A stretch of 64,000 bases of DNA from Paraburkholderia phenoliruptrix (GTDB lineage: Bacteria; Pseudomonadota; Gammaproteobacteria; Burkholderiales; Burkholderiaceae): assembly GCF_019511605.1 (NCBI RefSeq), contig NZ_JAEUAV010000007.1, forward strand, positions 124,001 through 188,000, written 5' to 3'. The notes under the pieces were generated by a model that was not told where the DNA came from, ran no database searches, and saw nothing but the letters and a program-made list of their open reading frames with translations. The position numbers and the translations under genes were made by a program. How positions within the stretch are numbered: position 1 is the first letter of the stretch; every line of letters begins with the position of its first letter. Shown here piece by piece: positions 28,137-37,707 of this stretch.

Positions 28137-28700
28137 ATGAAGAACAAAAAGAAACGCTTGCGTGGTCTGGCTCTAAAAAGCGGCTGCGCGGCCTTGCTGC
28201 TTGGCCTGTCTGCCGCTGCCGCGGCTGACCAGTTCGGAATTCAGGTGGCCGGCGGCCTCGGCGATCACCATGTCAAGAAGCTGGATCTTGGCCTCGTGTG
28301 GGATCCGAATCTCACCTGGTGGCAGATCGGCGACTGGCACTTCGCGCTGATCGGCGAGGCCCACTTCGCCTGGTGGCATACGAACGAAGGCAATGTGCAC
28401 GAGAACATCGGCGAGATCGGTGTGACGCCTATCATTCGTTTCATCAAAGGCTCGGGATCGATCAGGCCGTTCGTCGAGGCCGGCGCCGGCGTGCGCCTTC
28501 TGTCGAGCCCCAGAATTTCTTCGACCTTTACACTGTCCACGGCGTTCCAGTTTGCCGATATGGCGGGCGTCGGCTTGCAGTTCGGTGGCCATCAGCAGTA
28601 TCAGGCGGGCTACCGCTTTCAGCATGTGTCGAATGCCGGTATCAAAGAGCCGAATCCTGGTATAAATTTCCACCAGCTATATCTGCAATATAACTTCTGA
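28137..28700 (+). CDS. pagL: PagL-like lipid A 3-O-deacylase
   Basis: A 187-residue outer-membrane beta-barrel protein with a signal peptide ending in AAAAA-DQF and a C-terminal LYLQYNF. PagL removes the 3-position acyl chain of lipid A. Family features include SIRPFVEAGAGVRLLS and the active-site strand QHVSNAGIKEPNPG, with H163 and S165 of the catalytic triad. The position of the third residue, Glu140 in the Pseudomonas enzyme as I recall it, is N177 here. The ATG at 28137 gives a proper signal peptide; a longer frame upstream starts at 28032. Confidence 0.85.
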   Translation: MKNKKKRLRGLALKSGCAALLLGLSAAAAADQFGIQVAGGLGDHHVKKLDLGLVWDPNLTWWQIGDWHFALIGEAHFAWWHTNEGNVHENIGEIGVTPIIRFIKGSGSIRPFVEAGAGVRLLSSPRISSTFTLSTAFQFADMAGVGLQFGGHQQYQAGYRFQHVSNAGIKEPNPGINFHQLYLQYNF

Positions 28701-28740
28701 CCGTGGCCGCCATCGGCTCACCGGTACAAGGGGCTGAGCA

Positions 28741-29124
28741 ATGGCGGCAAAGACAATCGAGGCGATTCGCGGGCTGGAGAGGGAGCGCTTCCGCGCGATG
28801 GTCGACGGCGACGGGCAGTCGCTCGACGCGCTGCTCGCAGACAACGTGAGCTACGTGCATACGAACGGCAAGCGCGAAACGAAGCGGCAGTTCATCGACG
28901 GCATTACCGCGGGGCGCCGCCGCTACCGGCAGATCGAAGTGCAGTCGCAAGACGTGCTGCCGGTTGGGCGGGAAACCTGCGTGGTGACCGGCCGCGCGCT
29001 GATCGAGATGGAAGCGAACAACGGCGCGCTGCTTTTCCCCATTGCCTACACCGCGATCCACACGCAGGAAGACGGCCAGTGGCGCCTCATTGCGTGGCAG
29101 GCGACGCGTTGCGCCATCGAGTGA
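28741..29124 (+). CDS. NTF2-like (SnoaL/DUF4440) family protein
   Basis: A 127-residue cone-shaped alpha+beta barrel protein of the nuclear transport factor 2 superfamily. The pattern is an N-terminal helix, LLADNVSYVHTNGKRETKRQFI, then strands ending in DGQWRLIAWQATR, as in DUF4440 proteins. These bind small molecules or act as minor isomerases, but no catalytic residues can be assigned here. It lies 40 bp after pagL in the same direction and may be cotranscribed; a functional link is unproven. Confidence 0.75.
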   Translation: MAAKTIEAIRGLERERFRAMVDGDGQSLDALLADNVSYVHTNGKRETKRQFIDGITAGRRRYRQIEVQSQDVLPVGRETCVVTGRALIEMEANNGALLFPIAYTAIHTQEDGQWRLIAWQATRCAIE

Positions 29125-29126
29125 GC

Positions 29127-30098
29127 CTACGCCGACGCTCTGGCCACATCCACGATCACCTCGACCTGCCGCGCAATAGCGCCCGGCACGGGCGCCTCGC
29201 CGCGCAGCACTGCGCCTATCCAGGCCGCGGTGGTCGCGGCGTCGCGCGCTTCGGGCAACTCGACTTCGGGGGCGTCGCGTGAAGAACGCTCATGCGGCAC
29301 GCGCGTCTCGCAAATGCCGTCGTGCAGCCAGTCAATCTGCACCTGGCGCCGCGTGTCCGCCACGGCTTCGCCTTCCGTGCCGCGTGCGAGCAGGGCGCCG
29401 CCCACCGCGGCATCCGGATGCGTGCTGAAGAGCTGCGTGAGGCTGTCCCGATACGGTGGGTGCGTGTAGTTGACAAGCCGCAGTCCAGCCGGCGCGAACG
29501 GCTGGAGAATCTTCACGAGCGTATGCGTCGAATTGCGCACGCCCATGCGCCGGCGCAGCGCGAGCAGGCGAGCGAGCTTGGGCGCAAGCACCTCGATAGA
29601 CGCGAACGCCACGCGGCGCTCGGCAAGCCCGTCTTCGATATCGTCATGTGAGCCCGCGTGCGGAATGCGCAGATGCGTGAAAATTTCCGCGCTCGTCACG
29701 CGGCCGGGATCTTCCGTCACGCCATGCACGAGAACCGGCACGCCCTCGCGCGCGAGCAGCAGCGCGAGCAGCGGCACCAGGTTCGGCTGCTTGCGCGCGC
29801 CGTTATAGCTCGGAATCGACACGGGCCGGAACTCGCCCGGAGGCTGATGAACCGGTTCGAACGACGCGTGAGCGCCCGCCAGCATCGCGGCAAGCTCGTC
29901 GGCGGTTTCACCTTTAACGCGGTAGGCGAGCAGGATCGCCCCCAGTTCGAGGTCGCCGACGCGGCCGTCGAGCATGGCGGTGTAAAGCGCGCGCGTGTCT
30001 TCGGCGGTGAGCGCGCGTGCACCGTTGGGGCCACGGCCGATTTCCTTGATGAAGCGGGCGCACGGGAACGGGTTGGCGGTGTCGGCGGAGTCTGTCAT
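29127..30098 (-). CDS. ybiB: YbiB-type DNA-binding protein (TrpD2 family)
   Basis: The 323-residue protein resembles anthranilate phosphoribosyltransferase (glycosyltransferase family 3) but belongs to the TrpD2/YbiB group that binds nucleic acids. The N-terminal helical domain (about 10-80) and the central segment PNLVPLLALLLAREGVPVLVHG are recognisable. E. coli YbiB is linked to the LexA-controlled dinG-ybiB operon and binds DNA without sequence preference. It ends 2 bp from the convergent NTF2-like gene. The precise role is unknown. Confidence 0.82.
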   Translation of the reverse strand: MTDSADTANPFPCARFIKEIGRGPNGARALTAEDTRALYTAMLDGRVGDLELGAILLAYRVKGETADELAAMLAGAHASFEPVHQPPGEFRPVSIPSYNGARKQPNLVPLLALLLAREGVPVLVHGVTEDPGRVTSAEIFTHLRIPHAGSHDDIEDGLAERRVAFASIEVLAPKLARLLALRRRMGVRNSTHTLVKILQPFAPAGLRLVNYTHPPYRDSLTQLFSTHPDAAVGGALLARGTEGEAVADTRRQVQIDWLHDGICETRVPHERSSRDAPEVELPEARDAATTAAWIGAVLRGEAPVPGAIARQVEVIVDVARASA

Positions 30099-30326
30099 GA
30101 GTGCAATTGACGTGCTGGCGTGCCGCTGTGGGGCCGGCCGCCACGGTATTCAAGGAACGTTCTCTGGTGGAAGTATCGCATCTATGGGCGTCGGGCGAGA
30201 CGGCGGCGGCGCCGCGCCGCTGTCACGAAGCCCCGCTGGGCTGGCGCGCGCCGCCTTGCGCCGCGCGTTACACTCGCGATTTAGCGCCGCGCCGCGGCTC
30301 ATTTCCAACTAAGAACGGAGAACCGG

Positions 30327-31025
30327 ATGAGTTACGTATTTGCGCCCGCACCAGTCGTTGCGGTGCCGGTGGTGGGGTCGAGCGAACAATTTCCTGTACG
30401 CCGCATTTATTGCGTCGGCCGCAATTACGAGGCGCACGCCCGTGAGATGGGACACGATCCGGACCGCGAGCCGCCGTTTTTCTTCAGCAAGCCAGCCGAT
30501 GCCGTTCTGTACGTGGCACCGGGCGAGACCGGCGAATTCCCGTATCCGTCACTGTCGAAAAACGTCCACTTCGAAATGGAGCTGGTCGCGGCGATCGGCA
30601 AGGGCGGCAAGGACATTGCGGCTGAGCGCGCGCTCGAGCACGTCTATGGCTACGCACTGGGCCTCGATATGACGCGCCGCGACCTGCAGGCGGAGGCGAA
30701 GAAACTCGGGCGTCCGTGGGATACCGCGAAGGGCTTCGATCACTCGGCGCCGCTCGGGCCGATTCATCCGGTTTCGACAGTCGGCCACGTGGGACAAGGC
30801 GCGATCTGGTTGTCCGTCAATGGTGAGGACAAGCAGCGCTCGGACGTGTCGCAGCTCATCTGGTCGGTGGCCGAGACCATCGCCTACCTGTCGACGCTCT
30901 TCGAGTTGCAACCCGGTGACCTGATTTTCACCGGCACGCCGGATGGCGTGGGCGCGGTAGTGCAGGGCGATCTGATGAAGGGCGGCGTGGACGGGCTCGG
31001 CGAGTTGAGCGTGCGCGTCGTGTGA
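30327..31025 (+). CDS. Fumarylacetoacetate hydrolase family protein (fumarylpyruvate hydrolase-like)
   Basis: The 232-residue single-domain FAH protein has the metal-binding motif [14 protein letters not shown] near residue 75 and [15 protein letters not shown]. The catalytic lid-type [12 protein letters not shown] and the C-terminal [11 protein letters not shown] are present. The length and the neighbouring zeta-class glutathione transferase fit a fumarylpyruvate hydrolase of a gentisate-type pathway; fumarylacetoacetate is the alternative substrate. No ring-cleavage dioxygenase is nearby. Confidence 0.85.
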   Translation: MSYVFAPAPVVAVPVVGSSEQFPVRRIYCVGRNYEAHAREMGHDPDREPPFFFSKPADAVLYVAPGETGEFPYPSLSKNVHFEMELVAAIGKGGKDIAAERALEHVYGYALGLDMTRRDLQAEAKKLGRPWDTAKGFDHSAPLGPIHPVSTVGHVGQGAIWLSVNGEDKQRSDVSQLIWSVAETIAYLSTLFELQPGDLIFTGTPDGVGAVVQGDLMKGGVDGLGELSVRVV

Positions 31026-31051
31026 CGCGCCCTTGGGGAGGAGACAAACAA

Positions 31052-31696
31052 ATGAAGCTCTACAGCTATTTCCGCAGCTCGGCGTCGTATCGGGTGCGCA
31101 TCGCGCTGAATGTGAAGGGGCTGCCGTATGAGTACGTACCTGTGCACCTCGTGCGCGACGGCGGCGAGCAACTGAAGCCGGAATACCGGAAGATCAATCC
31201 GGACGGCGTGGTGCCGACTCTGGTTGACGGCCACGATCTGGTGCCGCAGTCGCTTGCCATCATCGAGTATCTGGAGGAAACGCACCCTGAGCCGCCGCTT
31301 TTGCCCAAGGCGCCGGCTGACCGCGCTTATGTGCGCTCGGTGGCCTTACAGGTGGCGTGCGAGATTCATCCGCTGAACAATCTGCGCGTGCTGAAGTATC
31401 TGAAACACACGCTGCGCGTGGACGACGATGCGAAAGACGCATGGTATCGGCATTGGGTGGAAGCCGGATTCGCGACGCTGGAGGCGCACCTCGCAGGCGA
31501 GCCGCGAACCGGCAAGCTGTGTTTCGGCGACACGCCCACGCTCGCCGACGCGTGCCTGATTCCGCAGGTGTTCAACGCGCAGCGCTTCAAGGTCGACACC
31601 GCGCGGTTTCCGACGATTCAGCGCATCTACGACCACGCCATGCAGATCGACGCGTTCGCGCGTGCGGCGCCGGGTGTGCAGCCGGACGCGGAATGA
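31052..31696 (+). CDS. maiA: Zeta-class glutathione transferase: maleylacetoacetate/maleylpyruvate isomerase
   Basis: A 214-residue protein with an N-terminal thioredoxin-fold domain. It carries the zeta-class glutathione motif SSASYRVRIALN at residues 8-19 and a C-terminal helical domain with NLRVLKYLKHTL and the FGDTPTLADACLIPQVFNA segment. It uses glutathione to isomerise a cis double bond to trans, which supplies the substrate of the preceding FAH protein. It follows that gene by 26 bp with a perfect GGAGGAG site. Which of the two isomerase substrates is used cannot be decided here. Confidence 0.88.
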   Translation: MKLYSYFRSSASYRVRIALNVKGLPYEYVPVHLVRDGGEQLKPEYRKINPDGVVPTLVDGHDLVPQSLAIIEYLEETHPEPPLLPKAPADRAYVRSVALQVACEIHPLNNLRVLKYLKHTLRVDDDAKDAWYRHWVEAGFATLEAHLAGEPRTGKLCFGDTPTLADACLIPQVFNAQRFKVDTARFPTIQRIYDHAMQIDAFARAAPGVQPDAE

Positions 31697-31720
31697 AGCC
31701 ACTGCGGTGGTTGCGGTGAA

Positions 31721-31751
31721 GGAAAAAAGGGCACTCCGCAGGTGCCCTTTT
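31721..31751. terminator. Bidirectional intrinsic terminator between maiA and ftsY
   Basis: A 10-bp stem AAAAGGGCAC/GTGCCCTTTT with a 7-base loop. T-runs occur on both strands; the longer one (six T) serves ftsY on the minus strand. Confidence 0.88.
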
Positions 31752-31810
31752 GCTCGCCTGAATGCTCGCCGCGAGGGCGGCGCTGTCTTGCGTGTCCGTT
31801 GAACGAGCGC

Positions 31811-33037
31811 TCAGCCGCCGAGCAACGCGTCCGAAAACTCTTCGGCGCTGAAGGGCTGCAAATCTTCTACTTTTTCGCCGACGCCGATGAAGTACACCGG
31901 AATCGGCCGTTGTCGCGCGATAGCCGCGAGAATGCCGCCCTTCGCCGTGCCGTCGAGCTTGGTGACGATGAGGCCGGTGAGTCCCAGCGCGTCGTCGAAC
32001 GCCTTGACCTGCGCGAGCGCGTTCTGCCCGGTATTGGCGTCGATCACGAGCAGCACTTCGTGCGGCGCGCCGTCCTGCGCTTTGCCGATCACACGCTTGA
32101 CCTTGCGCAACTCTTCCATCAGATGCAACTGGGTGGGCAGACGGCCGGCAGTATCCGCCATCATTACGTCGATCTTGCGCGCGCGCGCGGCGCCGACCGC
32201 GTCGAAAATTACCGCGGCCGGGTCGCCGCTTTCCTGCGCCACCACGGTCACGTTGTTGCGCTGACCCCAGATAGCCAGTTGCTCGCGCGCGGCTGCGCGG
32301 AACGTGTCGCCGGCGGCCAGCAGCACGGACTGGTTGAAACTCTGCAAATGCTTGGCGAGCTTGCCGATGCTGGTGGTCTTGCCTGCGCCGTTGACGCCCG
32401 CGATCATCATGACGAGCGGCTTCGCGCGTCCGAGCATCAGCGATTTTTCCAGCGGTTTCAGCAGATCGACCAGCAGGGCCCGCAGCGCGGCCTTGACCTG
32501 TTGCGGCTCGGTGAGACGCTCGGTGCGCACTTTCTCGCGCAGTGCCTCGAGCAGGAACTCGGTGGCGTCCACGCCCGCGTCCGACATGAGCAGCGCGGTT
32601 TCGAGCTCTTCATACAGATCTTCGTCGATCTTGGTGCCGACGAAAATGCCGGTGAGGCTTGAACTGGTCTTCGACAAGCCGGTTTTCAGGCGAGTCAGCC
32701 ACGAGCGCTTAGCGCTTGCGTCCTGAACCGGCGGCGGCACGATTTCTACAGTCTCGAGCGACGAATCGTCGAAAACCGCTTCGGGCTGCGAAGCAGGCTG
32801 CGCTGGCGGTTCGGTTCGTGCGGGGCCCTGGGCCTGCGTTCCCAGCGGGCTGTCGGGCTGCGTTTCTGGCGCAAACGGGGTTGTAAACGGCGGTGCAGCG
32901 TCAGCCGGGGGCGCGGCCAAGGCTTGCCGCGTGAGGTCGTCTACTAGCGCGTCGGGAGCGTCGGGCGCGTCTTGCGATTCGTCTGGCGCGTTTTCGGCCT
33001 CTTTCGAACCCTTGAATCGTTTGAAAAAGCTGAACAT
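31811..33037 (-). CDS. ftsY: Signal recognition particle receptor FtsY
   Basis: The 408-residue SRP-GTPase docks ribosome-nascent chain complexes at the membrane. An acidic, Pro/Ala-rich A domain (about 10-105) follows the basic N-terminus MFSFFKRFKGSK. The N domain (about 110-200) and G domain contain the P-loop [15 protein letters not shown], the I-box DTFRAAA, DTAGRLPTQ and TKLDGTAKGG motifs. The start at 33037 gives the common N-terminus. It is divergent from rsmD, its usual neighbour. Confidence 0.97.
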   Translation of the reverse strand: MFSFFKRFKGSKEAENAPDESQDAPDAPDALVDDLTRQALAAPPADAAPPFTTPFAPETQPDSPLGTQAQGPARTEPPAQPASQPEAVFDDSSLETVEIVPPPVQDASAKRSWLTRLKTGLSKTSSSLTGIFVGTKIDEDLYEELETALLMSDAGVDATEFLLEALREKVRTERLTEPQQVKAALRALLVDLLKPLEKSLMLGRAKPLVMMIAGVNGAGKTTSIGKLAKHLQSFNQSVLLAAGDTFRAAAREQLAIWGQRNNVTVVAQESGDPAAVIFDAVGAARARKIDVMMADTAGRLPTQLHLMEELRKVKRVIGKAQDGAPHEVLLVIDANTGQNALAQVKAFDDALGLTGLIVTKLDGTAKGGILAAIARQRPIPVYFIGVGEKVEDLQPFSAEEFSDALLGG

Positions 33038-33291
33038 GATCTGGCGTGGTGAGAGTGCGCGCGAATGCGCGCAGCCGGCACGGTGCCGGCGGGAGCGGCA
33101 GGCAGCGTTGCAATGGGGAATGCGGGACGCTGGAAGCCGCACATTTTATCAGGCGCGCCGTCGCGCGTCGTATCGGCCAAACGGCCAGGCTGGACGCACG
33201 GCGCCCCTGTGGTAACGTTGGCGCTCCAGTGTGCCCGCTTTGCCTTTGTTTGAATGCGGGCCGGCACCTCCACCAACGTAATCGATTCTGC

Positions 33292-33906
33292 ATGCCCCGT
33301 TCCGCACCTTCACGCGCCCACGGCGCTTCGCCCAAAGGCGGCAAACCGCACGCCATCCGCATTATCGGCGGCGACTGGAAACGCACGCCCTTGCCCGTGC
33401 TCGACCTGGAGGGGCTGCGTCCCACGCCGGACAGGGTCCGCGAAACGCTGTTCAACTGGCTCGGGCAGCGTCTGGACGGCGAGCGTTGCCTCGATCTGTT
33501 TGCCGGCAGCGGCGCGCTGGGTTTCGAGGCGGCCTCGCGTGGCGCCGCGCGCGTGCTGATGGTCGAGCGCAACGCGCGCGCGGCCGCCCAATTGCGGGCG
33601 AACCAGCAACGGCTCTCCGCGCGCGTGATTGAAATTGCCGAGGCCGACGCTCTGCGGCTCGCGGCGAGCCTGCCCCCCGCTTCATTCGACGTGGTGTTCC
33701 TCGATCCGCCTTTCGGCGACGACCTGCTCGACAAGGCGCTTGCGCTCGCCGCGCCGCTCGTCAGTGAAGACGGCTTTCTTTACGTGGAGGCCGGCGCGGC
33801 CCTGGAACTCGACGGCAACGAAGCGCTCGCCGGGTGGAAAATCGTGCAGGAAGGGAAAGCCGGCGCTGTCCACTTCCATTTGCTGCAACGCGAAAATGAG
33901 GAATAA
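33292..33906 (+). CDS. rsmD: 16S rRNA (guanine(966)-N2)-methyltransferase RsmD
   Basis: A 204-residue class I methyltransferase that modifies G966 of 16S rRNA. It starts with the RsmD-specific RIIGGDWKRTPL, then RPTPDRVRETLFNWL, the SAM motif DLFAGSGALGFEA and the catalytic NPPY-type motif, here LDPPFG. The N-terminal 20 residues are basic and probably flexible. ATG at 33292 is used; an open frame continues upstream without similarity. It precedes coaD, as in many bacteria. Confidence 0.95.
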   Translation: MPRSAPSRAHGASPKGGKPHAIRIIGGDWKRTPLPVLDLEGLRPTPDRVRETLFNWLGQRLDGERCLDLFAGSGALGFEAASRGAARVLMVERNARAAAQLRANQQRLSARVIEIAEADALRLAASLPPASFDVVFLDPPFGDDLLDKALALAAPLVSEDGFLYVEAGAALELDGNEALAGWKIVQEGKAGAVHFHLLQRENEE

Positions 33907-34018
33907 TGCGCCTTCCATAACAAGCGCCGGACGGTTTGACGTCACGCGCGCGGCCGGTGCCAAATGCGTCGCGTGGACGCTTTGACGTGCCCATCTGTCT
34001 GAAGAGAGGAGAAATCTC

Positions 34019-34534
34019 ATGGTAGTCGCCGTGTACCCGGGCACGTTCGATCCGCTGACACGCGGTCACGAAGACCTCGTTCGGCGCGCGTCGAGCATCT
34101 TCGACACGCTGGTAGTCGGCGTTGCCGACAGCCGCAACAAGAAGCCGTTCTTCACGCTGAAAGAGCGTCTGGATATCGCCCATGAAGTGCTGGGCCATTA
34201 CCCGAACGTGCAGGTCATGAGTTTCAAGGGGCTGCTGAAGGATTTCGTGCGCACCAATAACGCGCGCGTGATCGTGCGCGGCCTGCGCGCGGTGTCCGAC
34301 TTCGAGTATGAGTTCCAGATGGCCGGGATGAACCGCTATTTGCTGCCGGACGTGGAAACCATGTTCATGACGCCGTCCGACCAGTACCAGTTCATCTCGG
34401 GCACGATTGTCCGCGAGATCGCGCAATTGGGCGGCGACGTGAGCAAGTTCGTGTTTCCGTCAGTCGAAAAATGGCTGAAGGAAAAGGTCGCCGCATTGGA
34501 CCCGAATAACGGCGCTCCGGCGGGGCAGCCGTAA
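34019..34534 (+). CDS. coaD: Phosphopantetheine adenylyltransferase
   Basis: CoaD adenylylates 4'-phosphopantetheine, the penultimate step of coenzyme A synthesis. The 171-residue protein has the nucleotidyltransferase motif [12 protein letters not shown] at residues 6-17, the [19 protein letters not shown] substrate segment and the [11 protein letters not shown] motif near 128. Its length is typical. A strong GAGAGGAG site precedes the ATG. Confidence 0.97.
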   Translation: MVVAVYPGTFDPLTRGHEDLVRRASSIFDTLVVGVADSRNKKPFFTLKERLDIAHEVLGHYPNVQVMSFKGLLKDFVRTNNARVIVRGLRAVSDFEYEFQMAGMNRYLLPDVETMFMTPSDQYQFISGTIVREIAQLGGDVSKFVFPSVEKWLKEKVAALDPNNGAPAGQP

Positions 34535-34543
34535 CCGGCGTAA

Positions 34544-34855
<312 letters not shown>

Positions 34856-34894
34856 GCTTGGGCTCGACGCCCAGTGGAAGACGGAAAAGGAAGA

Positions 34895-34924
34895 CGGCGA
34901 GGCGCGGGCCTCGCCGTTTTTTTT
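34895..34924 (+). terminator. Intrinsic terminator after the ferredoxin gene
   Basis: A 9-bp stem CGGCGAGGC/GCCTCGCCG with a 4-base loop is followed by eight T residues. It ends the rsmD-coaD-ferredoxin transcript before the convergent hisC gene. Confidence 0.93.
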
Positions 34925-34950
34925 GGCGGGTTAAGCAGGCGATCAACCGG

Positions 34951-36033
34951 CTAGGCGTTCAGAATGGCGCGCAACGCGTCGAGAAGAACATCGCACTCTG
35001 CGTCGGTTCCCACCGAGATGCGCAAGTGCTGGTCGATTCTCGGCGCGTTGAAGTGGCGCACAATAATCTCTCTTTCACGCAGTCGCGACAGCAGCGTCGC
35101 TGCGTCGTGCCCGTTGTGGCGTGCAAACAATAGATTCGCCGCCGACGGCACGACATCGAAGCCCAGTTCAGTCAGACCCGCAGCCAGCCGTTCGCGGCTC
35201 GCAATCACTTTCGCGCACGTGTCGCGAAACCACTCATCGTCTTCGTACGCTGCACACGCGGCAACTTGCGCGAGGCGGTCCAGCGGATACGAATTGAAGC
35301 TGTCTTTTACCCGATTGAGCGCGTCGATCAATTCCACATTGCCGAACGCGAAGCCGACGCGCATGCCCGCGAGCGAGCGTGACTTGGACACTGTCTGCAC
35401 GACGAGCAGGTTCGGGTAGCGGTCAATCAGCGTGACGGCCGACTGCGCGCCGAAATCCACGTACGCCTCGTCGATCACAACGGCCGAATCGGGGTTTTTC
35501 TGCAGCAGGCGCTCGATATCCGCAAGCGGCAACGGGCGTCCGGTCGGAGCGTTCGGGTTTGGAAACAGGATGCCGCTGTTGGCCACGGCGTAGTCGTCGA
35601 CATTGATCGCGAAGGCGTCGTCGAGCGGAATGGTCTGATACTCGACGTCGAAAAGTCGCGCGTAAGTAGGGTAGAAGCTGTACGTGATGTCGGGGAACAA
35701 CAAGGGCTTGTCGTGCTTCAGCAAGGCCTGGAAGGTGAGCGCAAGGACCTCGTCAGAGCCGTTGCCGGCGAAAACCTGGTCGGCGCGGATGGCGTGGTAC
35801 GCGGCCACGGTTTCGCGCAGTTTCTGTGCGGTCGGATCGGGGTAACGACGCAACGATTCGCCGGCCGGGCCCAGCTCTTCGCGAATCGCCGCCAGTACGC
35901 GCGGCGATGGGGGGTACGGATTCTCGTTGGTGTTCAGCTTCACCGGATGCGCGAGCGCGGGCTGCTCGCCCGGAACATACGGTGTCAGACGGTGAACGAT
36001 GTCGCTCCAATATCGGCTCAAAGGCTTCTCCAT
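34951..36033 (-). CDS. hisC: Histidinol-phosphate aminotransferase
   Basis: The 360-residue PLP-dependent fold-I aminotransferase converts imidazole-acetol phosphate to histidinol phosphate. [12 protein letters not shown] near residue 33 and the PLP-lysine motif [16 protein letters not shown] near 214 are visible, as is VIDEAYVDF. It lies apart from the main histidine operon; Burkholderiaceae often have more than one hisC copy, so this may be a paralogue with broader specificity. Confidence 0.92.
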   Translation of the reverse strand: MEKPLSRYWSDIVHRLTPYVPGEQPALAHPVKLNTNENPYPPSPRVLAAIREELGPAGESLRRYPDPTAQKLRETVAAYHAIRADQVFAGNGSDEVLALTFQALLKHDKPLLFPDITYSFYPTYARLFDVEYQTIPLDDAFAINVDDYAVANSGILFPNPNAPTGRPLPLADIERLLQKNPDSAVVIDEAYVDFGAQSAVTLIDRYPNLLVVQTVSKSRSLAGMRVGFAFGNVELIDALNRVKDSFNSYPLDRLAQVAACAAYEDDEWFRDTCAKVIASRERLAAGLTELGFDVVPSAANLLFARHNGHDAATLLSRLREREIIVRHFNAPRIDQHLRISVGTDAECDVLLDALRAILNA

Positions 36034-36143
36034 GCGAGGCGGTTATCTTGACGCCTCGTCGCGAATCAATTTGCTTAGATGCTGCCGCGGCGCATTTGGG
36101 GGCGGCCGGCGCCGCCTTCACGCGATGCGGCCGGACTTCGCCC

Positions 36144-36170
36144 GCTAACGTCGCTAACGTTGCTAATGTC
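36144..36170. repeat. Three copies of a 9-bp tandem repeat
   Basis: GCTAACGTC, GCTAACGTT and GCTAATGTC follow each other just after the pth stop codon (minus strand), in the 139-bp gap before hisC. Confidence 0.8.
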
Positions 36171-36172
36171 CG

Positions 36173-36775
36173 TTACGAATTGCGATGCAGTTGCATCATC
36201 GCGCGTTCCAGCTCGCCTTTGATGATCTGCGGCATGACGGCGAGCGCCCGCTCGATGGAGGCGTCGATGACGTCCTGCTCTTCGCGGCGGGGCGGCTTGA
36301 GCACGTAGTTGGCGACGTCGGGCTTCGCGCCCGCGCGTGCGCTCTCCGGGATCAGGTCGCGCGGATGCCCGATGCCGATGCGCACCCGCCAATACTGTTG
36401 CGACGACAGATGCGCGGTAATGTCCTTCAAGCCATTATGACCGCCGCTGCCGCCGCCGAGCTTGAGCTTCACACTGCCGGGCGGCATGTCGAGTTCGTCG
36501 TGCGCGACGAGAATTTCGTCGGGCAGAATCTTGAAGAACTGTGCAAGCGCGACAACCGACTGACCTGAGCGGTTCATATAAGTCTGCGGCTCGAGCAGAT
36601 GCACTTCCTCTCCGTGCAGTCGTGCCTTCGCGTAAAAGCCGTGGAAGCGCCGCTCGTCGCGCAGCGTCGTGCCTGCTTCGCGCGCCAGTTGGTCGACCAG
36701 CCAGAAGCCGGCGTTGTGGCGCGTCGCGGTGTATTCGGCGCCCGGATTGCCGAGTCCGACGATCAGCTTGATCAT
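36173..36775 (-). CDS. pth: Peptidyl-tRNA hydrolase
   Basis: The 200-residue enzyme releases peptides from dropped-off peptidyl-tRNA. The family signatures are GLGNPGAEYTATRHNAG near residue 7 (with the catalytic His20-type residue), PQTYMNRSG near 64, and the HDELDMPPGSVKLKLGGGSGGHNGLK block near 92. It follows rplY with a terminator between them, a conserved pairing. Confidence 0.97.
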   Translation of the reverse strand: MIKLIVGLGNPGAEYTATRHNAGFWLVDQLAREAGTTLRDERRFHGFYAKARLHGEEVHLLEPQTYMNRSGQSVVALAQFFKILPDEILVAHDELDMPPGSVKLKLGGGSGGHNGLKDITAHLSSQQYWRVRIGIGHPRDLIPESARAGAKPDVANYVLKPPRREEQDVIDASIERALAVMPQIIKGELERAMMQLHRNS

Positions 36776-36830
36776 GATTGCGTGGGTCCATCTGGCCCGG
36801 AAACCGGCGACGGCCGAGCCGAAAAAAACC

Positions 36831-36864
36831 GAAAAAAAACCCGCCGGGGCGAACCTCGGCGGGT
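36831..36864 (-). terminator. Intrinsic terminator downstream of rplY
   Basis: On the minus strand the stem ACCCGCCG/CGGCGGGT is followed by a run of eight T (36839-36832). It lies between rplY and pth, so pth would depend on readthrough or its own promoter. Confidence 0.88.
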
Positions 36865-36926
36865 CACGTCGACCGTCTCATACGAAACGGATCGAGAGAA
36901 TTGCTTGCTCAGTGCGCGAAGGGCGC

Positions 36927-37544
36927 TCAAGCAGCCGGCGTTTCGCCTTCAGCGGCAGCAGCGTCGCTTTCCGACACGGCGCCAGCCGGGATCGTTGCCG
37001 AAGCGACGACCGGGTTTTCAGCTTCCACGTGAGCAACCAGCGACACGCCTGCGGGCAGCGGGATGTCCTTGGCGTGAACCGATTGACCGGCTTCGATCTT
37101 GGCCAGGTCGACTTCGATGAATTCCGGCAGTGCCGACGGCAGGCACTCGATTTCCAGTTCATTCACGACGTGCGAGATCACCGCGCTCGACAGCTTCACT
37201 GCCGGGTTGGTTTCCTGGTTCATGAAGTGCAGCGGCACCTTGGTGTGCAGCTTCTTCGTTGCGTCGACGCGCTGGAAGTCCACGTGCAGCACGAGCTGAC
37301 GGAACGGATGGTATTGCACGTCGCGCAGCAGAACCTGTTGCGACTTGCCGCCGATTTCCAGATCGAGAATCGACGAATGGAAAACTTCTTTCTTCAGCGC
37401 GTGCCACAGCGCGTTGTGGTCCAGTTCGACCAATTGCGTTTCAGCACCAGCGCCATATACGATGCCCGGGGTCTTGCCCGAGTTACGCAGGCGGCGGCTC
37501 GCACCCGTACCTTGCAAAGAACGCTCGAAAGCGACAACTTTCAT
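36927..37544 (-). CDS. rplY: 50S ribosomal protein bL25 (CTC form)
   Basis: A 205-residue L25 of the long general-stress (Ctc) type. The N-terminal 5S rRNA-binding domain (1-95) has [20 protein letters not shown]. The C-terminal beta domain (about 100-185) is followed by an acidic, Ala-rich tail ending EGETPAA. The ATG at 37544 (MKVVAFERS) is the standard start. A structured leader and a terminator-like hairpin lie immediately upstream. Confidence 0.96.
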   Translation of the reverse strand: MKVVAFERSLQGTGASRRLRNSGKTPGIVYGAGAETQLVELDHNALWHALKKEVFHSSILDLEIGGKSQQVLLRDVQYHPFRQLVLHVDFQRVDATKKLHTKVPLHFMNQETNPAVKLSSAVISHVVNELEIECLPSALPEFIEVDLAKIEAGQSVHAKDIPLPAGVSLVAHVEAENPVVASATIPAGAVSESDAAAAEGETPAA

Positions 37545-37580
37545 TTTGAATCTCCAATGCACTGCCCGCGACCAGGCAGT

Positions 37581-37617
37581 AAAAACGGGGCCCGCAAGCC
37601 GGTATGGCTGAGGCCCC
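37581..37617 (-). terminator. Terminator or attenuator hairpin between prs and rplY
   Basis: On the minus strand GGGGCC (37617-37612) pairs with GGCCCC (37592-37587), with an inner AGCC/GGCT stem, followed by GTTTTT. It ends only about 36 bp before the rplY start codon, leaving little room for a separate promoter. Confidence 0.75.
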
Positions 37618-37707
37618 AGAGCTGCGGCACGAACCTTCGTTCGTTCATGCCGATTGTGCAAAAGCGCACGATGCCGCACGAAGCGGCACCTGCGCTTTCA
37701 CAAATAC

